Assembly: GCA_947463285.1 (NCBI GenBank)
Contig: CANHTV010000045.1
Location: 1-14,442, forward strand
Origin: Verrucomicrobiaceae bacterium
GTDB lineage: Bacteria > Verrucomicrobiota > Verrucomicrobiia > Verrucomicrobiales > Verrucomicrobiaceae
DNA: 14,442 nt
Direction of reading: 5' to 3'
The notes beneath the pieces are model-generated. The model ran no database searches, was not told the origin of the DNA, and saw nothing but the letters and a program-made list of their open reading frames with translations. This document shows positions 7,921 through 14,442 of the stretch, one piece after another (position 1 is the first letter of the stretch; every line of letters starts with the position of its first letter). The position numbers were made by a program, and so were the translations under genes.

Positions 7921-8665
7921 GTCGATTTTTGGATTCGCAGGATTCGGAGGAGCGTTTCATAGTTCACAGATGTTACACCTCTTGCAACGAATGGATGACA
8001 GCGCACCACGCCATACCACGGCGGCCAAAGGTGTGCCTGATTCGCTGCGTTCAGTCACCGTTTTGGCGGACGCCAACGAGTCAGCCGAGCAAGCTCTCGA
8101 AGATTGGTCTCGCGGTCTGGAATGGGTGGAGTGGCTGTTTTCCAGCGTGCGACAAAGAACCACCCGACTGCATTTCGAAGCCCCCGCCACCGAGTCCCTG
8201 CCCAAGCTACGTATTGCTTGGAGCAGTTTTGCACGGACCAGCCTGCCCGAAGTGCTCATCCCTCATCTCGTAAAAGCTTGGGAGGCCTCTGAAAAAGGAC
8301 ATCTCAGTGCGCTTATCGACGCCGATGATGCTCTTCATCACGTCCTCACAGAAGAACAAAAAAAACTCAGCATCACCGCAGGTCATCGTCTGCTGAAAAG
8401 TACACGTGGAGCCCGCTATCAGGGAATGCTAGGACATTTCCGCCAGGCGTGCGATTCCGGCACCAGCACAGGACATTTCTTGATCATCTGGGCTGCTCTG
8501 GGTCACTTTTTTCAACTCAGCCTCACTAGCGTCATCGCTGAATACTTGAGGCTGGAATGGTCCATCGGAACGCGCCTTCTGCCGAATTCCCCCAAGCTGC
8601 ATCATCTCAGCGAATTGACTTCCAGATTGATGCCCAAGTCGGTCGCTGAATTGAGAATGGTTTAA
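7919..8665 (+). CDS. Hypothetical protein, possibly a divergent UreF-like helical protein
   Basis: This 248-residue, largely helical soluble protein has no signal peptide. I see a weak resemblance to the urease accessory protein UreF. GFGGAFHSSQMLHLLQ near the start recalls UreF's GG(F/Y)xxSxGLE. The segment LTEEQKKLSITAGHRLL (143-159), then HFLIIWAALGHFFQLSL (186-202), then EYLRLEWSIGTRLLP (208-222) follows the order and spacing of UreF's C-terminal helices. The middle part (about 31-105) does not align and no urease gene is nearby. This could be a distant homologue or chance among helical proteins. The start is good: GGAG at 7907-7910 stands eight bases before the ATG at 7919. A longer in-frame start (TTG 7889) would run deeper into the divergent YkgJ-like gene and is less likely. 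Confidence 0.6.
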   Translation: MSIFGFAGFGGAFHSSQMLHLLQRMDDSAPRHTTAAKGVPDSLRSVTVLADANESAEQALEDWSRGLEWVEWLFSSVRQRTTRLHFEAPATESLPKLRIAWSSFARTSLPEVLIPHLVKAWEASEKGHLSALIDADDALHHVLTEEQKKLSITAGHRLLKSTRGARYQGMLGHFRQACDSGTSTGHFLIIWAALGHFFQLSLTSVIAEYLRLEWSIGTRLLPNSPKLHHLSELTSRLMPKSVAELRMV

Positions 8666-9074
8666 GCCAGCCTCAATCTTACTGCCCCACAGCGCTCCAG
8701 AAGGAAGTGAGTCTTCTGCAGCGGTTTGAGCGTCGGCTTTCGGCCACAAAATTGCCCACAAGCTCCGCGTTTCCACGTCCGCTTCTCACCTGCCCGTAGG
8801 CTGACATCGCGAGCTATCCCACGCTCATGCCCTCGTCTTCAACGGCGGAAAATTCAGCGCGCCCATCAACTGACAGCTCAGTTCTGTCTCCATCACAGCG
8901 TTCTGGCTCAGTTTTTGACGGCTTGCGGATTTGAGACTGGTCAGCGTGACGTCCATCATTTTGAGAATCAAAGGTTTCAGACTTGAGATTGACTCATTCT
9001 TTTGAGTGATTCCAATCAGTTTTAAGATGTCCAAATTTGTAATCAAGTGACGCAGCGCGTCAGACCTATGAGAA
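8666..9074. other. 409-base stretch without a confident gene
   Basis: This stretch separates the UreF-like gene from the stop of the minus-strand NlpC/P60-like gene. It holds two short inverted repeats (8698-8718, arms CAGAAG/CTTCTG with 9-base loop; 8868-8883, arms AACTGA/TCAGTT with 4-base loop). Neither has a T tract on either strand, so they are not convincing terminators. The minus strand stays open from inside the NlpC-like gene to 8825. Its last 44 codons begin with tandem ATGs at 8959 and read like an amphipathic small protein, but no SD is present. It may hold a small gene, a decayed gene or a 3' untranslated region; I cannot choose. Confidence 0.5.
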
Positions 9075-9749
9075 TTACATGCCAAAAGGATGGCGTGGGC
9101 TGAAGCCAACGTAGCTACGGCCATTCGTGCGCCAGCGTGGGCCTTCGCCAGCCTGGCCACCTGAGGTATCCAGACGAAGACCACACACTGTCATGAAAAC
9201 ATGCTCACCAGGTTTTACCCAGATGGTGATGAAGCGGCCTTCGCCAGCCTGGCCATAATTCGCAAAACCAATAGATGTCAGAGGTGCCTTCAGCAGACTA
9301 GCCTTGATCAGGGCATAGCTCGTGGAGCTGGAGCAGTCATAAGCACGATCTTCGACGCGGCCATGGCCAGCACCGCGAACATAAGGGCTGTTTTGAAGCA
9401 TATTCGCAGCGTTGATCAGATACTGAACCTGGACTGGCAGGCTGGCTGAGCAGGAAGCGAAACAACCATCATAACGGATCAAAGCACCAGCTGCGGCACG
9501 AGGAGCGGCTGCTGGGCGAGCCACCAAAGGGCGAGTGGCAGCAGCTTGCTTGGCTCGGTAAGCCGCCATCTGCTGATTGTAAAAAACAACCTGCTGCTGG
9601 TAGGCAGCCCACTGTTGCTGAGCATAAGCGGCCTGCTGGGCGGTGTAAGCGCTTGCGGAGTAACCGTTTTGAGCGCTAGCAGGGATCAGAGCTGCGAACA
9701 AGAGAGCAGCGGCGACCAAGAAGCCGGCGATGTTGGAAGCGGTTTTCAT
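9075..9749 (-). CDS. Secreted NlpC/P60-like protein with Gln/Ala/Tyr-rich linker
   Basis: This 224-residue exported protein is probably a peptidoglycan-acting cysteine hydrolase of the NlpC/P60-like type. Residues 1-26 are a signal peptide (cut after ASA). Residues 27-90 are a low-complexity Ala/Gln/Tyr-rich segment turning Pro/Ala/Arg-rich, likely a flexible or wall-associated linker. Residues about 110-224 match the family pattern: YVRGAGHG, AYDCSSSTSYAL with candidate nucleophile Cys139 (families usually have DCSG), GRFITIWVKPGEHVFM with candidate His183, then CGLRLDT, GPRWR and the closing GFSPRHPFGM. The domain ends at its normal place, so the gene is complete. Two identical GQAGEG loops (166-171, 198-203) are encoded by an exact 20-base direct repeat. 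A TATAAT-containing promoter lies upstream. Family assignment comes from memory of motifs; activity is not proven. Confidence 0.78.
   Translation of the reverse strand: MKTASNIAGFLVAAALLFAALIPASAQNGYSASAYTAQQAAYAQQQWAAYQQQVVFYNQQMAAYRAKQAAATRPLVARPAAAPRAAAGALIRYDGCFASCSASLPVQVQYLINAANMLQNSPYVRGAGHGRVEDRAYDCSSSTSYALIKASLLKAPLTSIGFANYGQAGEGRFITIWVKPGEHVFMTVCGLRLDTSGGQAGEGPRWRTNGRSYVGFSPRHPFGM
9140..9255. repeat. Exact 20-base direct repeat inside the NlpC/P60-like gene
   Basis: Positions 9140-9159 and 9236-9255 are identical over 20 bases and lie exactly 96 bases (32 codons) apart. Both copies fall in the same reading frame of the minus-strand gene and encode GQAGEG, once before RFITIW and once before PRWR. 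Identity at synonymous positions suggests a recent copying or conversion event rather than only protein-level constraint. Confidence 0.9.
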
Positions 9750-9775
9750 TGCACTTTATTATTAATAATATGATA

Positions 9776-9803
9776 ATTATATAAATAATCAGAGCTACCA
9801 CAA
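9776..9803 (-). promoter_or_regulatory. Candidate sigma-70-type promoter for the NlpC/P60-like gene
   Basis: Reading the minus strand, TTGTGG (9803-9798) and a perfect TATAAT (9781-9776) are 16 bases apart. The -10 ends 26 bases before the ATG at 9749. The surrounding DNA is strongly AT-rich, so a chance match to the -10 is possible. A 14-base perfect palindrome (9757-9770) sits where transcription would start. Confidence 0.45.
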
Positions 9804-9903
9804 TATAAAAATCATAATTAATTCAAAAATTAGTGTAGAAAAATATGACTTTATACAGATTTTATAACTCAAAATTTAACCAGCTTTAAAAGCTATAATA
9901 AAT

Positions 9904-9917
9904 CACAATCCATTGTG
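9904..9917. promoter_or_regulatory. Candidate operator palindrome CACAAT-CC-ATTGTG
   Basis: This 14-base perfect inverted repeat starts five bases downstream of the plus-strand TATAAT at 9894-9899, where transcription from that element would begin. A single CACAAT half-site also occurs at 9799-9804, overlapping the candidate -35 of the divergent minus-strand promoter. Shared half-sites at both promoters would fit one regulator acting on both genes, which is inference. Confidence 0.35.
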
Positions 9918-10008
9918 CCTAAATTATTTATGCGCATGACCTAGCTAGATTAGGTCGAATTGGAGCGGCCAAAGGCCAGTTTTGACCTCCAAAATTGAGG
10001 TATTGAAG

Positions 10009-10149
10009 ATGGCCCTCGAAAAAGAGCGCCGAGCTTTCGCAGTTCTGCATGAGACAATTGTTTCACTCGCCATGCGAAAACCTGATCTGCATGATCAGTG
10101 TTTAAATCAGTTAGACCTTTTGCCAACGCCTGCCCTGCTAATGCAATAA
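10009..10149 (+). CDS. Possible 46-residue small protein upstream of the dehydrogenase gene
   Basis: An ATG at 10009 opens a 46-codon frame ending in TAA at 10147-10149. A GAGGT Shine-Dalgarno match at 9997-10001 lies seven bases before the ATG, better than most starts in this window. The product is a soluble, helix-prone peptide (MALEKERRAFAVLHETIVSL, then a short polar part and DLLPTPALLMQ) with no signal peptide or membrane segment. I recognise no family. It ends 31 bases before the ATG of the large exported protein, so it could be a leader gene or small cytoplasmic partner. Short frames arise by chance, so confidence is limited. Confidence 0.4.
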   Translation: MALEKERRAFAVLHETIVSLAMRKPDLHDQCLNQLDLLPTPALLMQ

Positions 10150-10180
10150 AGTGCGAAGGTCACAGGTATTGATTGGCCTC

Positions 10181-13060
10181 ATGAAATGGTTTTTTCTTTC
10201 TGTCTCTCTGACAGCTACCTGTTTAAAAGCTGCGGATTTGCCTGCGGATCAGACGGCTCTCATTCCTGAGTCGGCGAAACGACCGCTCATCGTCACAGGA
10301 AAGACAACGCAGGCGCTGCCCGCGCATGATTTACCGGAAGGTTACACGCTGGAGCTTGCAGCCGCCTCACCACTGGTGACGCATCCGATCATGGGATGTC
10401 TCGATGATCGTGGACGTTTGTATGTGGGCGATGCTGTCGGTGTGAACTGGAATAAGGCGCAGCTCGAAGCTAATCCACCCAATCGTGTGCTGATGCTTGA
10501 AGACACAGACCAAGACGGCATTTTTGACCGAAGCACGGTCTTTGCAGACAAGATGACGTTTCCCCAAGGGGCCTGTTGGCTGGACGGCAGTCTCTACGTC
10601 GGCTCACCGCCATCACTTTGGAAACTTACGGATACGGATGACGATGGTGTCGCCGACCAACGTCAGGAAATCGTCACAGGGTTTGATTATACAGGCAACG
10701 CGGCCGACATCCACGGCCCGTTTTTACATCCGAATGGCCGCCTCTATTGGTGCCATGGGCGCAAAGGTCATAAAGTGGCGCAAAAAGACGGCACCGTGGT
10801 GGACGAGTCTCTAGCCTGCGGCATCTGGAGCTGCAAACCAGATGGAACGGATGTCGCTTGGCACTCGCTGGGCTGTGGCGACAATCCCGTCGAGGTCGAT
10901 TTCACCCGAAGTGGCGACATCATCGGCGTGCAAAATCTCTACTACTCCCAGCCGCGCGGCGACACGATCATCCACTGGCTCTACGGTGGCATTTATGAGC
11001 GCGCTGATCAGCTCAAGGCCATCGCCCATCTCTCTCGCACGCTAGAAACCATGCCGGTGATGTATAATTTCGGTCACGTTGCGGTCAGTGGCAGTTGTTT
11101 CTGGAGGAGCTATCCAACCAAGAACGAAGAACCAATAACCGAGCACTTTCTCGTCACTCATTTCAATACTCAACGACTCGTGCGCATGGAGCTGACGCCC
11201 GAAGGCAGCACTTACAAAGCGGTCGAGAACGAATTTCTCAAGCTTCACAATCCCGACATCCATCTCACCGATGTGATGGAGGACCCTCGCGACGGCTCGC
11301 TTTTACTCCTCGACACAGGAGGCTGGTTCCGCATTGGCTGCCCGAGCAGTTTGATGGCGAAATCGGACCTCCTAGGTGCTGTGTATCGCATTAAACCCAA
11401 GAACCCTCAGCCTTCTCCACTTGTCAGCCTGAGAGCAAATGGAGCGGATCATAACAACGACATTCAGGAACAAATCGCTGCCTTAAAATCGGGCGATGCG
11501 CACGCTCGGAGACGGGCTTTGGAATGGATTTCTAAAACCAAGCAAGTAGGTGACAGCACGGCGGCACAACTGAATCCTGTGATGCTCTCGCTCATGAGTC
11601 TGGATCTCGATCCCTCTGCCGAGCACACCTTGATAGCCGCCTCCAAAAAGCTGATGCCAGTGGGGTTGGCGGAGCTAAAAGCAGCCCAGAATGCCGTGAC
11701 CATTCGGCACATGCTGCAATGTTTCACCCCCGATGATGCAGCCGCGATGAACTTGGCCTTAGGTGTAAGCAAGGCGCATCTCGACTCAGAAAACCCCGAG
11801 CTGGCCAAGGCCTGCCTGAGCTACACTGTCGGACATCCTCACGCGGATGAATGGATCGCACCAGAACTGGCCCGATGGCTTGAAAGCCCTCAGCCATCCA
11901 GCCCAAAGATCAAAGCACTAAAGGCATTTTGCACCGCACTCATCACCAAGCCCGAAACACAAAAGCTCCTCACAGTCATGCTCGCCCACGCCTCAGCGGA
12001 GGTGCTGACGACGGCCTTGAGCGTCCTTGCCGCTCAGACAGCGGGCGTGGTCCATGAGGCATGGCTGCCGCTGATCGACAAGCACCTCGCCGAAGCCCCC
12101 ACGCCACTGGTTCTCGACGCGATTAAAAAGCTGAAGTCATCTCACTTCGACGCCGCGCTTCAGATACTCGCCAGCGACACGAAGCGCCCGCTTGCCATTC
12201 GCTTGAAAGCGCTCGACTCGGCAAAATCGGTCACGCTCACAGGCACGACCTTTGACATGGTCAAAAACGTGCTCGCTGATTCAGCCTCGTCTTCCGCTGC
12301 GAAAATTCAGGCCTCAGGGATGCTTGCCAGCGCCCCTATCGCCAAGGATTTGATGACAGACATTGCGCCACTTTTTGCAACGGTGGGACCGGTGGAACTC
12401 AAAACCCTGCTGCCGCTACTCAAACGCCACAAGGACGTGGAGATCGCCCAAATGCTGGCCCGAGAAATCGCCAATAATCCAGTCATTGCCAGCCAGCAGG
12501 AAAGCGCATACCGCACCGCTCTTGCTGACCTGCCACCGGAGATTTTCGAAACCATCATCCTGCCCGCCTACAATGCCGCCGTCGCCACGACCGAGGCGAA
12601 AAAACGCCAACTCGCCCCATTGTCTGAAAAAGTCATCGCCAAAGGCAGGGCTGCCGACGGAGAGAAGCATTTCAAATCTGGCAAAGGCACCTGCATCGCG
12701 TGCCACAAGATCGGAGATACTGGCCGTGCGATTGGTCCTGATCTCACCAAGATCGGAGCCATCCGCAACGAGCGCGATCTTTTGGAAAGCATCCTTTTCC
12801 CCAGCAACACACTCGCTCGTGACTACGAGGCCCACATTATCGAAACCAGCGACGGCCAGCAGACCCTGGGCGTCATCAAATCTCACACAGCTGAAGGCCT
12901 CCTTGTCACCGACATTGCTGGCCAAGAGAAGAACATCCCGCATCAACAAATCACAGGACACACCACGCTGACGACGAGCCTCATGCCAATGGGCCTTGAT
13001 CAGACCCTACCCGAACAGGAGTTGCTTGATCTCGTCGCTTATCTTCGCGGTCTGAAGTGA
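10181..13060 (+). CDS. Secreted PVC-type dehydrogenase-like protein with HEAT-like repeats and C-terminal cytochrome c domain
   Basis: This 959-residue exported protein has the three-part layout common in Planctomycetota/Verrucomicrobiota. Residues 1-17 are a signal peptide (cut after LKA). About 45-420 is a beta-propeller-like putative membrane-bound dehydrogenase domain (LPEGYTLELAAASPLVTHPI; DDRGRLYVGDA) with Asp-rich, calcium-type turns DTDQDGIFD (108-116) and DTDDDGVAD (151-159). About 430-800 is a long alpha-helical HEAT-like region. The C-terminal haem domain has CIACH (838-842), a conserved IGPDLTKIGA segment, and ends in DLVAYLRGL. It probably oxidises a sugar or alcohol-like substrate in the periplasm and passes electrons to haem; the substrate is unknown. 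I chose the ATG at 10181 because the signal peptide begins there; an in-frame GTG at 10151 would add ten residues. It stands alone, divergent from the NlpC/P60-like gene. Confidence 0.9.
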   Translation: MKWFFLSVSLTATCLKAADLPADQTALIPESAKRPLIVTGKTTQALPAHDLPEGYTLELAAASPLVTHPIMGCLDDRGRLYVGDAVGVNWNKAQLEANPPNRVLMLEDTDQDGIFDRSTVFADKMTFPQGACWLDGSLYVGSPPSLWKLTDTDDDGVADQRQEIVTGFDYTGNAADIHGPFLHPNGRLYWCHGRKGHKVAQKDGTVVDESLACGIWSCKPDGTDVAWHSLGCGDNPVEVDFTRSGDIIGVQNLYYSQPRGDTIIHWLYGGIYERADQLKAIAHLSRTLETMPVMYNFGHVAVSGSCFWRSYPTKNEEPITEHFLVTHFNTQRLVRMELTPEGSTYKAVENEFLKLHNPDIHLTDVMEDPRDGSLLLLDTGGWFRIGCPSSLMAKSDLLGAVYRIKPKNPQPSPLVSLRANGADHNNDIQEQIAALKSGDAHARRRALEWISKTKQVGDSTAAQLNPVMLSLMSLDLDPSAEHTLIAASKKLMPVGLAELKAAQNAVTIRHMLQCFTPDDAAAMNLALGVSKAHLDSENPELAKACLSYTVGHPHADEWIAPELARWLESPQPSSPKIKALKAFCTALITKPETQKLLTVMLAHASAEVLTTALSVLAAQTAGVVHEAWLPLIDKHLAEAPTPLVLDAIKKLKSSHFDAALQILASDTKRPLAIRLKALDSAKSVTLTGTTFDMVKNVLADSASSSAAKIQASGMLASAPIAKDLMTDIAPLFATVGPVELKTLLPLLKRHKDVEIAQMLAREIANNPVIASQQESAYRTALADLPPEIFETIILPAYNAAVATTEAKKRQLAPLSEKVIAKGRAADGEKHFKSGKGTCIACHKIGDTGRAIGPDLTKIGAIRNERDLLESILFPSNTLARDYEAHIIETSDGQQTLGVIKSHTAEGLLVTDIAGQEKNIPHQQITGHTTLTTSLMPMGLDQTLPEQELLDLVAYLRGLK

Positions 13061-13156
13061 GTTCTCAGCCATCGAGTCGGATTTGCCAGCGGACGGCTCT
13101 CGTTAGCCAGTAAGCTGCTTGCCTCTGGGATATTGCCCCCTAACGTCGGCCCACCG

Positions 13157-14422
13157 ATGTCTGCGAACCGATTTTACAACTCTTTCGACTCTGAAACCCT
13201 GAAACCGCGCCCGGCTCATTCGGGAGAATACCGCACGGCTTTCCAGATTGATCGGGACCGTATCATTCACAGCAGCGCTTTTCGTCGGCTGCAAAACAAG
13301 ACACAGGTTTTTCTATCCGGTGAGTACGACTTTTATCGCACGCGGCTCACGCACAGCATCGAGGTGGCTCAGATTGGCCGCTCCATCTGCGGCTCAATAG
13401 CACACCAAAGTGACCTGCTGAGCGACGATTTTTTCATTGATGCGGATCTCGTGGAATGCGCCTGCCTGGCTCATGATCTCGGGCATCCGCCTTTTGGTCA
13501 CACAGGAGAGCGGACTCTGCATCGACTAATGCAGCCATATGGTGGCTTTGAAGGCAATGCGCAAACGCTGCGCCAGCTCACCCAAACCCTTTTTAATGAA
13601 GGACGCGAAGGCATGAATCCGAGCCGCGCTTTGCTGGATGGAGTCCTGAAGTACAAGACACTGCACACTGAAGCCGCAGGAGCACCGAACCACTATCTTT
13701 ATGACGATCAAGAAATCTGGCTGGATTTCACCCTCGGGCATCAGTCTTTCCCGTGCGAACTCACTCCAGGCAAAGCACGCAACAGCTTTAAAAGCATCGA
13801 ATGCCAGATCATGGACTGGGCTGACGACACCGCTTATAGTCTGAATGACATTGCAGATGGCATCCATGCAGGGTTCATCACCGTCACCCGACTGGAACAG
13901 TGGGCTGAAGCCAATGCGCAAACGACGGCACAGGCCGAGCACCTCAGCTTTCTTTGCAAAGCCATCCGCGAGCGCAGAGTCGAAGCCAGACTCAACCGCC
14001 ACATCGGCGATTACATCCGTGCCGCCAAACTGGTGCCTGAAAGCACCTTCCTCAGCGCGATGACCCGAAGGCATCAATACCGCCTCGATATTGATCCTGA
14101 CATCAAAGCCCAGTCGAAGCTGAACAAAAAGATCTCCTTCGATCTTGTCTTTCGCAGCCCTCAGCTACAACAGCTGGACTACAAGGCAGACTTCATCCTC
14201 ACCCGTCTTTTTCAGGTTCTGGAGAAGCGCTACGTCCATGGCGACGACAGCCTGCACCTCATGCCCGCCAGCGTGGAAGCCGAGATCGCAAAAGCTTCTG
14301 ATAAAGCCACGCGGGCACGCCTCGTCTGCGACTGGATCTCCAGCATGACCGATAACTTTGCCTTCCGCACCTACCGTCGTCTCTTCGATGCAGACTTTGG
14401 CTCAATCACCGATTTTGTCTGA
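13157..14422 (+). CDS. dgt: dGTPase-like deoxynucleoside triphosphate triphosphohydrolase (HD domain)
   Basis: This 421-residue cytoplasmic enzyme of the HD superfamily splits a dNTP, classically dGTP, into the deoxynucleoside and triphosphate. The N-terminus is family-typical (IIHSSAFRRLQNKTQVF). The four metal ligands are visible in order: His66 in RLTHSIEVAQIGRSI, His106-Asp107 in CLAHDLGHPPFGHTGE, and the Asp pair 223-224 in WADDTAYSLNDIADGI. The tail (MTDNFAFRTYRRLF) is complete, and the length is normal. I chose the ATG at 13157 over an in-frame TTG at 13133 that adds eight residues. No SD is seen. It lies 96 bases after the dehydrogenase gene on the same strand with no terminator between, so co-transcription is possible but not functionally suggested. 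Nucleotide specificity cannot be read from sequence. Confidence 0.93.
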   Translation: MSANRFYNSFDSETLKPRPAHSGEYRTAFQIDRDRIIHSSAFRRLQNKTQVFLSGEYDFYRTRLTHSIEVAQIGRSICGSIAHQSDLLSDDFFIDADLVECACLAHDLGHPPFGHTGERTLHRLMQPYGGFEGNAQTLRQLTQTLFNEGREGMNPSRALLDGVLKYKTLHTEAAGAPNHYLYDDQEIWLDFTLGHQSFPCELTPGKARNSFKSIECQIMDWADDTAYSLNDIADGIHAGFITVTRLEQWAEANAQTTAQAEHLSFLCKAIRERRVEARLNRHIGDYIRAAKLVPESTFLSAMTRRHQYRLDIDPDIKAQSKLNKKISFDLVFRSPQLQQLDYKADFILTRLFQVLEKRYVHGDDSLHLMPASVEAEIAKASDKATRARLVCDWISSMTDNFAFRTYRRLFDADFGSITDFV

Positions 14423-14442
14423 TAACACTGTCCATCTAGCGG

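Larger units (their letters stand above)
9750..10180. promoter_or_regulatory. Divergent control region, AT-rich and rich in inverted repeats
   Basis: This 431-base region lies between the divergent NlpC/P60-like and dehydrogenase genes. From 9750 to about 9930 it is far more AT-rich than the neighbouring genes. Inverted repeats seen: 9757-9770 (TATTATTAATAATA, perfect), 9882-9894 (AGCTTT-A-AAAGCT), 9904-9917 (CACAAT-CC-ATTGTG), 9938-9956 (GACCTA-7-TAGGTC), 9985-10001 (ACCTC-7-GAGGT), 10051-10064 (GAGACAATTGTTTC, one mismatch) and 10082-10098 (CTGATC-5-GATCAG). A perfect TATAAT is at 9894-9899 on the plus strand, between two of them, but without a good -35. The last third carries a possible 46-codon gene. 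No terminator with a T tract was found. Confidence 0.55.

Noticed and set aside
8698..8718. Hairpin CAGAAG/CTTCTG after the UreF-like gene as a terminator
   Set aside because: The stem is six base pairs with a nine-base loop and no T tract; too weak.
8868..8883. Hairpin AACTGA-CAGC-TCAGTT as a terminator between converging genes
   Set aside because: There is no T tract on either strand after the stem, and the stem is AT/GC mixed and short.
8825..9184. 119-codon minus-strand frame taken as a whole gene
   Set aside because: Its first third overlaps the end of the NlpC/P60-like gene in another frame; only the last 44 codons outside that overlap are kept as a weak candidate.
10151..10180. GTG at 10151 as the dehydrogenase start
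   Set aside because: The signal peptide begins naturally at the ATG at 10181; the ten extra residues would move charged residues ahead of it. It remains possible.
12363..12971. Long frames on both strands within the dehydrogenase gene
   Set aside because: They are shadows of the haem-domain gene; the frame with CIACH and the family-typical C-terminus is the real one.
13133..13156. TTG at 13133 as the dGTPase start
   Set aside because: It adds eight residues (Pro-rich) with no conserved character; the ATG at 13157 is preferred.
1..14442. CRISPR array, tRNA, rRNA, insertion sequence or prophage genes
   Set aside because: No regularly spaced repeats, tRNA-like cloverleaf, transposase, integrase or phage structural gene was seen on either strand.

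Overview
The window looks like chromosomal DNA from the PVC superphylum, most likely Verrucomicrobiota (Prosthecobacter/Verrucomicrobium-like). The evidence is a secreted dehydrogenase-like protein ending in the CxxCH haem domain typical of Pirellula/Verrucomicrobium, a secreted sulfatase, moderately GC-rich coding DNA (by eye) and few recognisable Shine-Dalgarno (SD) sites. This placement is inferred from gene content; no rRNA or tRNA gene was seen.

Layout. (1) 1-687, minus: the N-terminal part of a secreted sulfatase, cut by the window edge. (2) 835-5779, plus: a tightly coupled tripartite export operon of ABC exporter, HlyD-type adaptor and TolC-type outer membrane protein, joined by two ATGA stop/start overlaps. 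A small two-helix membrane protein follows (5872-6210). (3) 6283-7563, plus: a class I dihydroorotase. (4) 7567-7920, minus: a YkgJ-like cysteine-cluster protein. It is divergent from a plus-strand gene (7919-8665) that faintly resembles the urease accessory protein UreF; the two start codons overlap in one CATG. (5) 8666-9074: no confident gene. (6) 9075-9749, minus: a secreted NlpC/P60-like protein with a Gln/Ala/Tyr-rich linker. (7) 9750-10180: a divergent intergenic region, very AT-rich in its first half, with several inverted repeats, promoter-like elements and one possible 46-residue small protein. (8) 10181-13060, plus: the large secreted dehydrogenase/HEAT/cytochrome c protein. (9) 13157-14422, plus: a dGTPase-like HD phosphohydrolase.

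The most unusual feature is the ABC exporter. Its membrane domain and operon partners look intact, but every ATPase motif is altered at its key residue: Walker A Lys to Cys, Q-loop Gln to Arg, signature LSGGQ to LSSRQ, catalytic Glu to Asp, H-loop His to Arg. Its N-terminal region resembles a C39 peptidase domain without catalytic residues. The operon therefore looks like a type I secretion or efflux system whose ATPase is either inactive or powered by a partner encoded elsewhere. The second point of interest is the palindrome-rich divergent control region at about 9750-10100.
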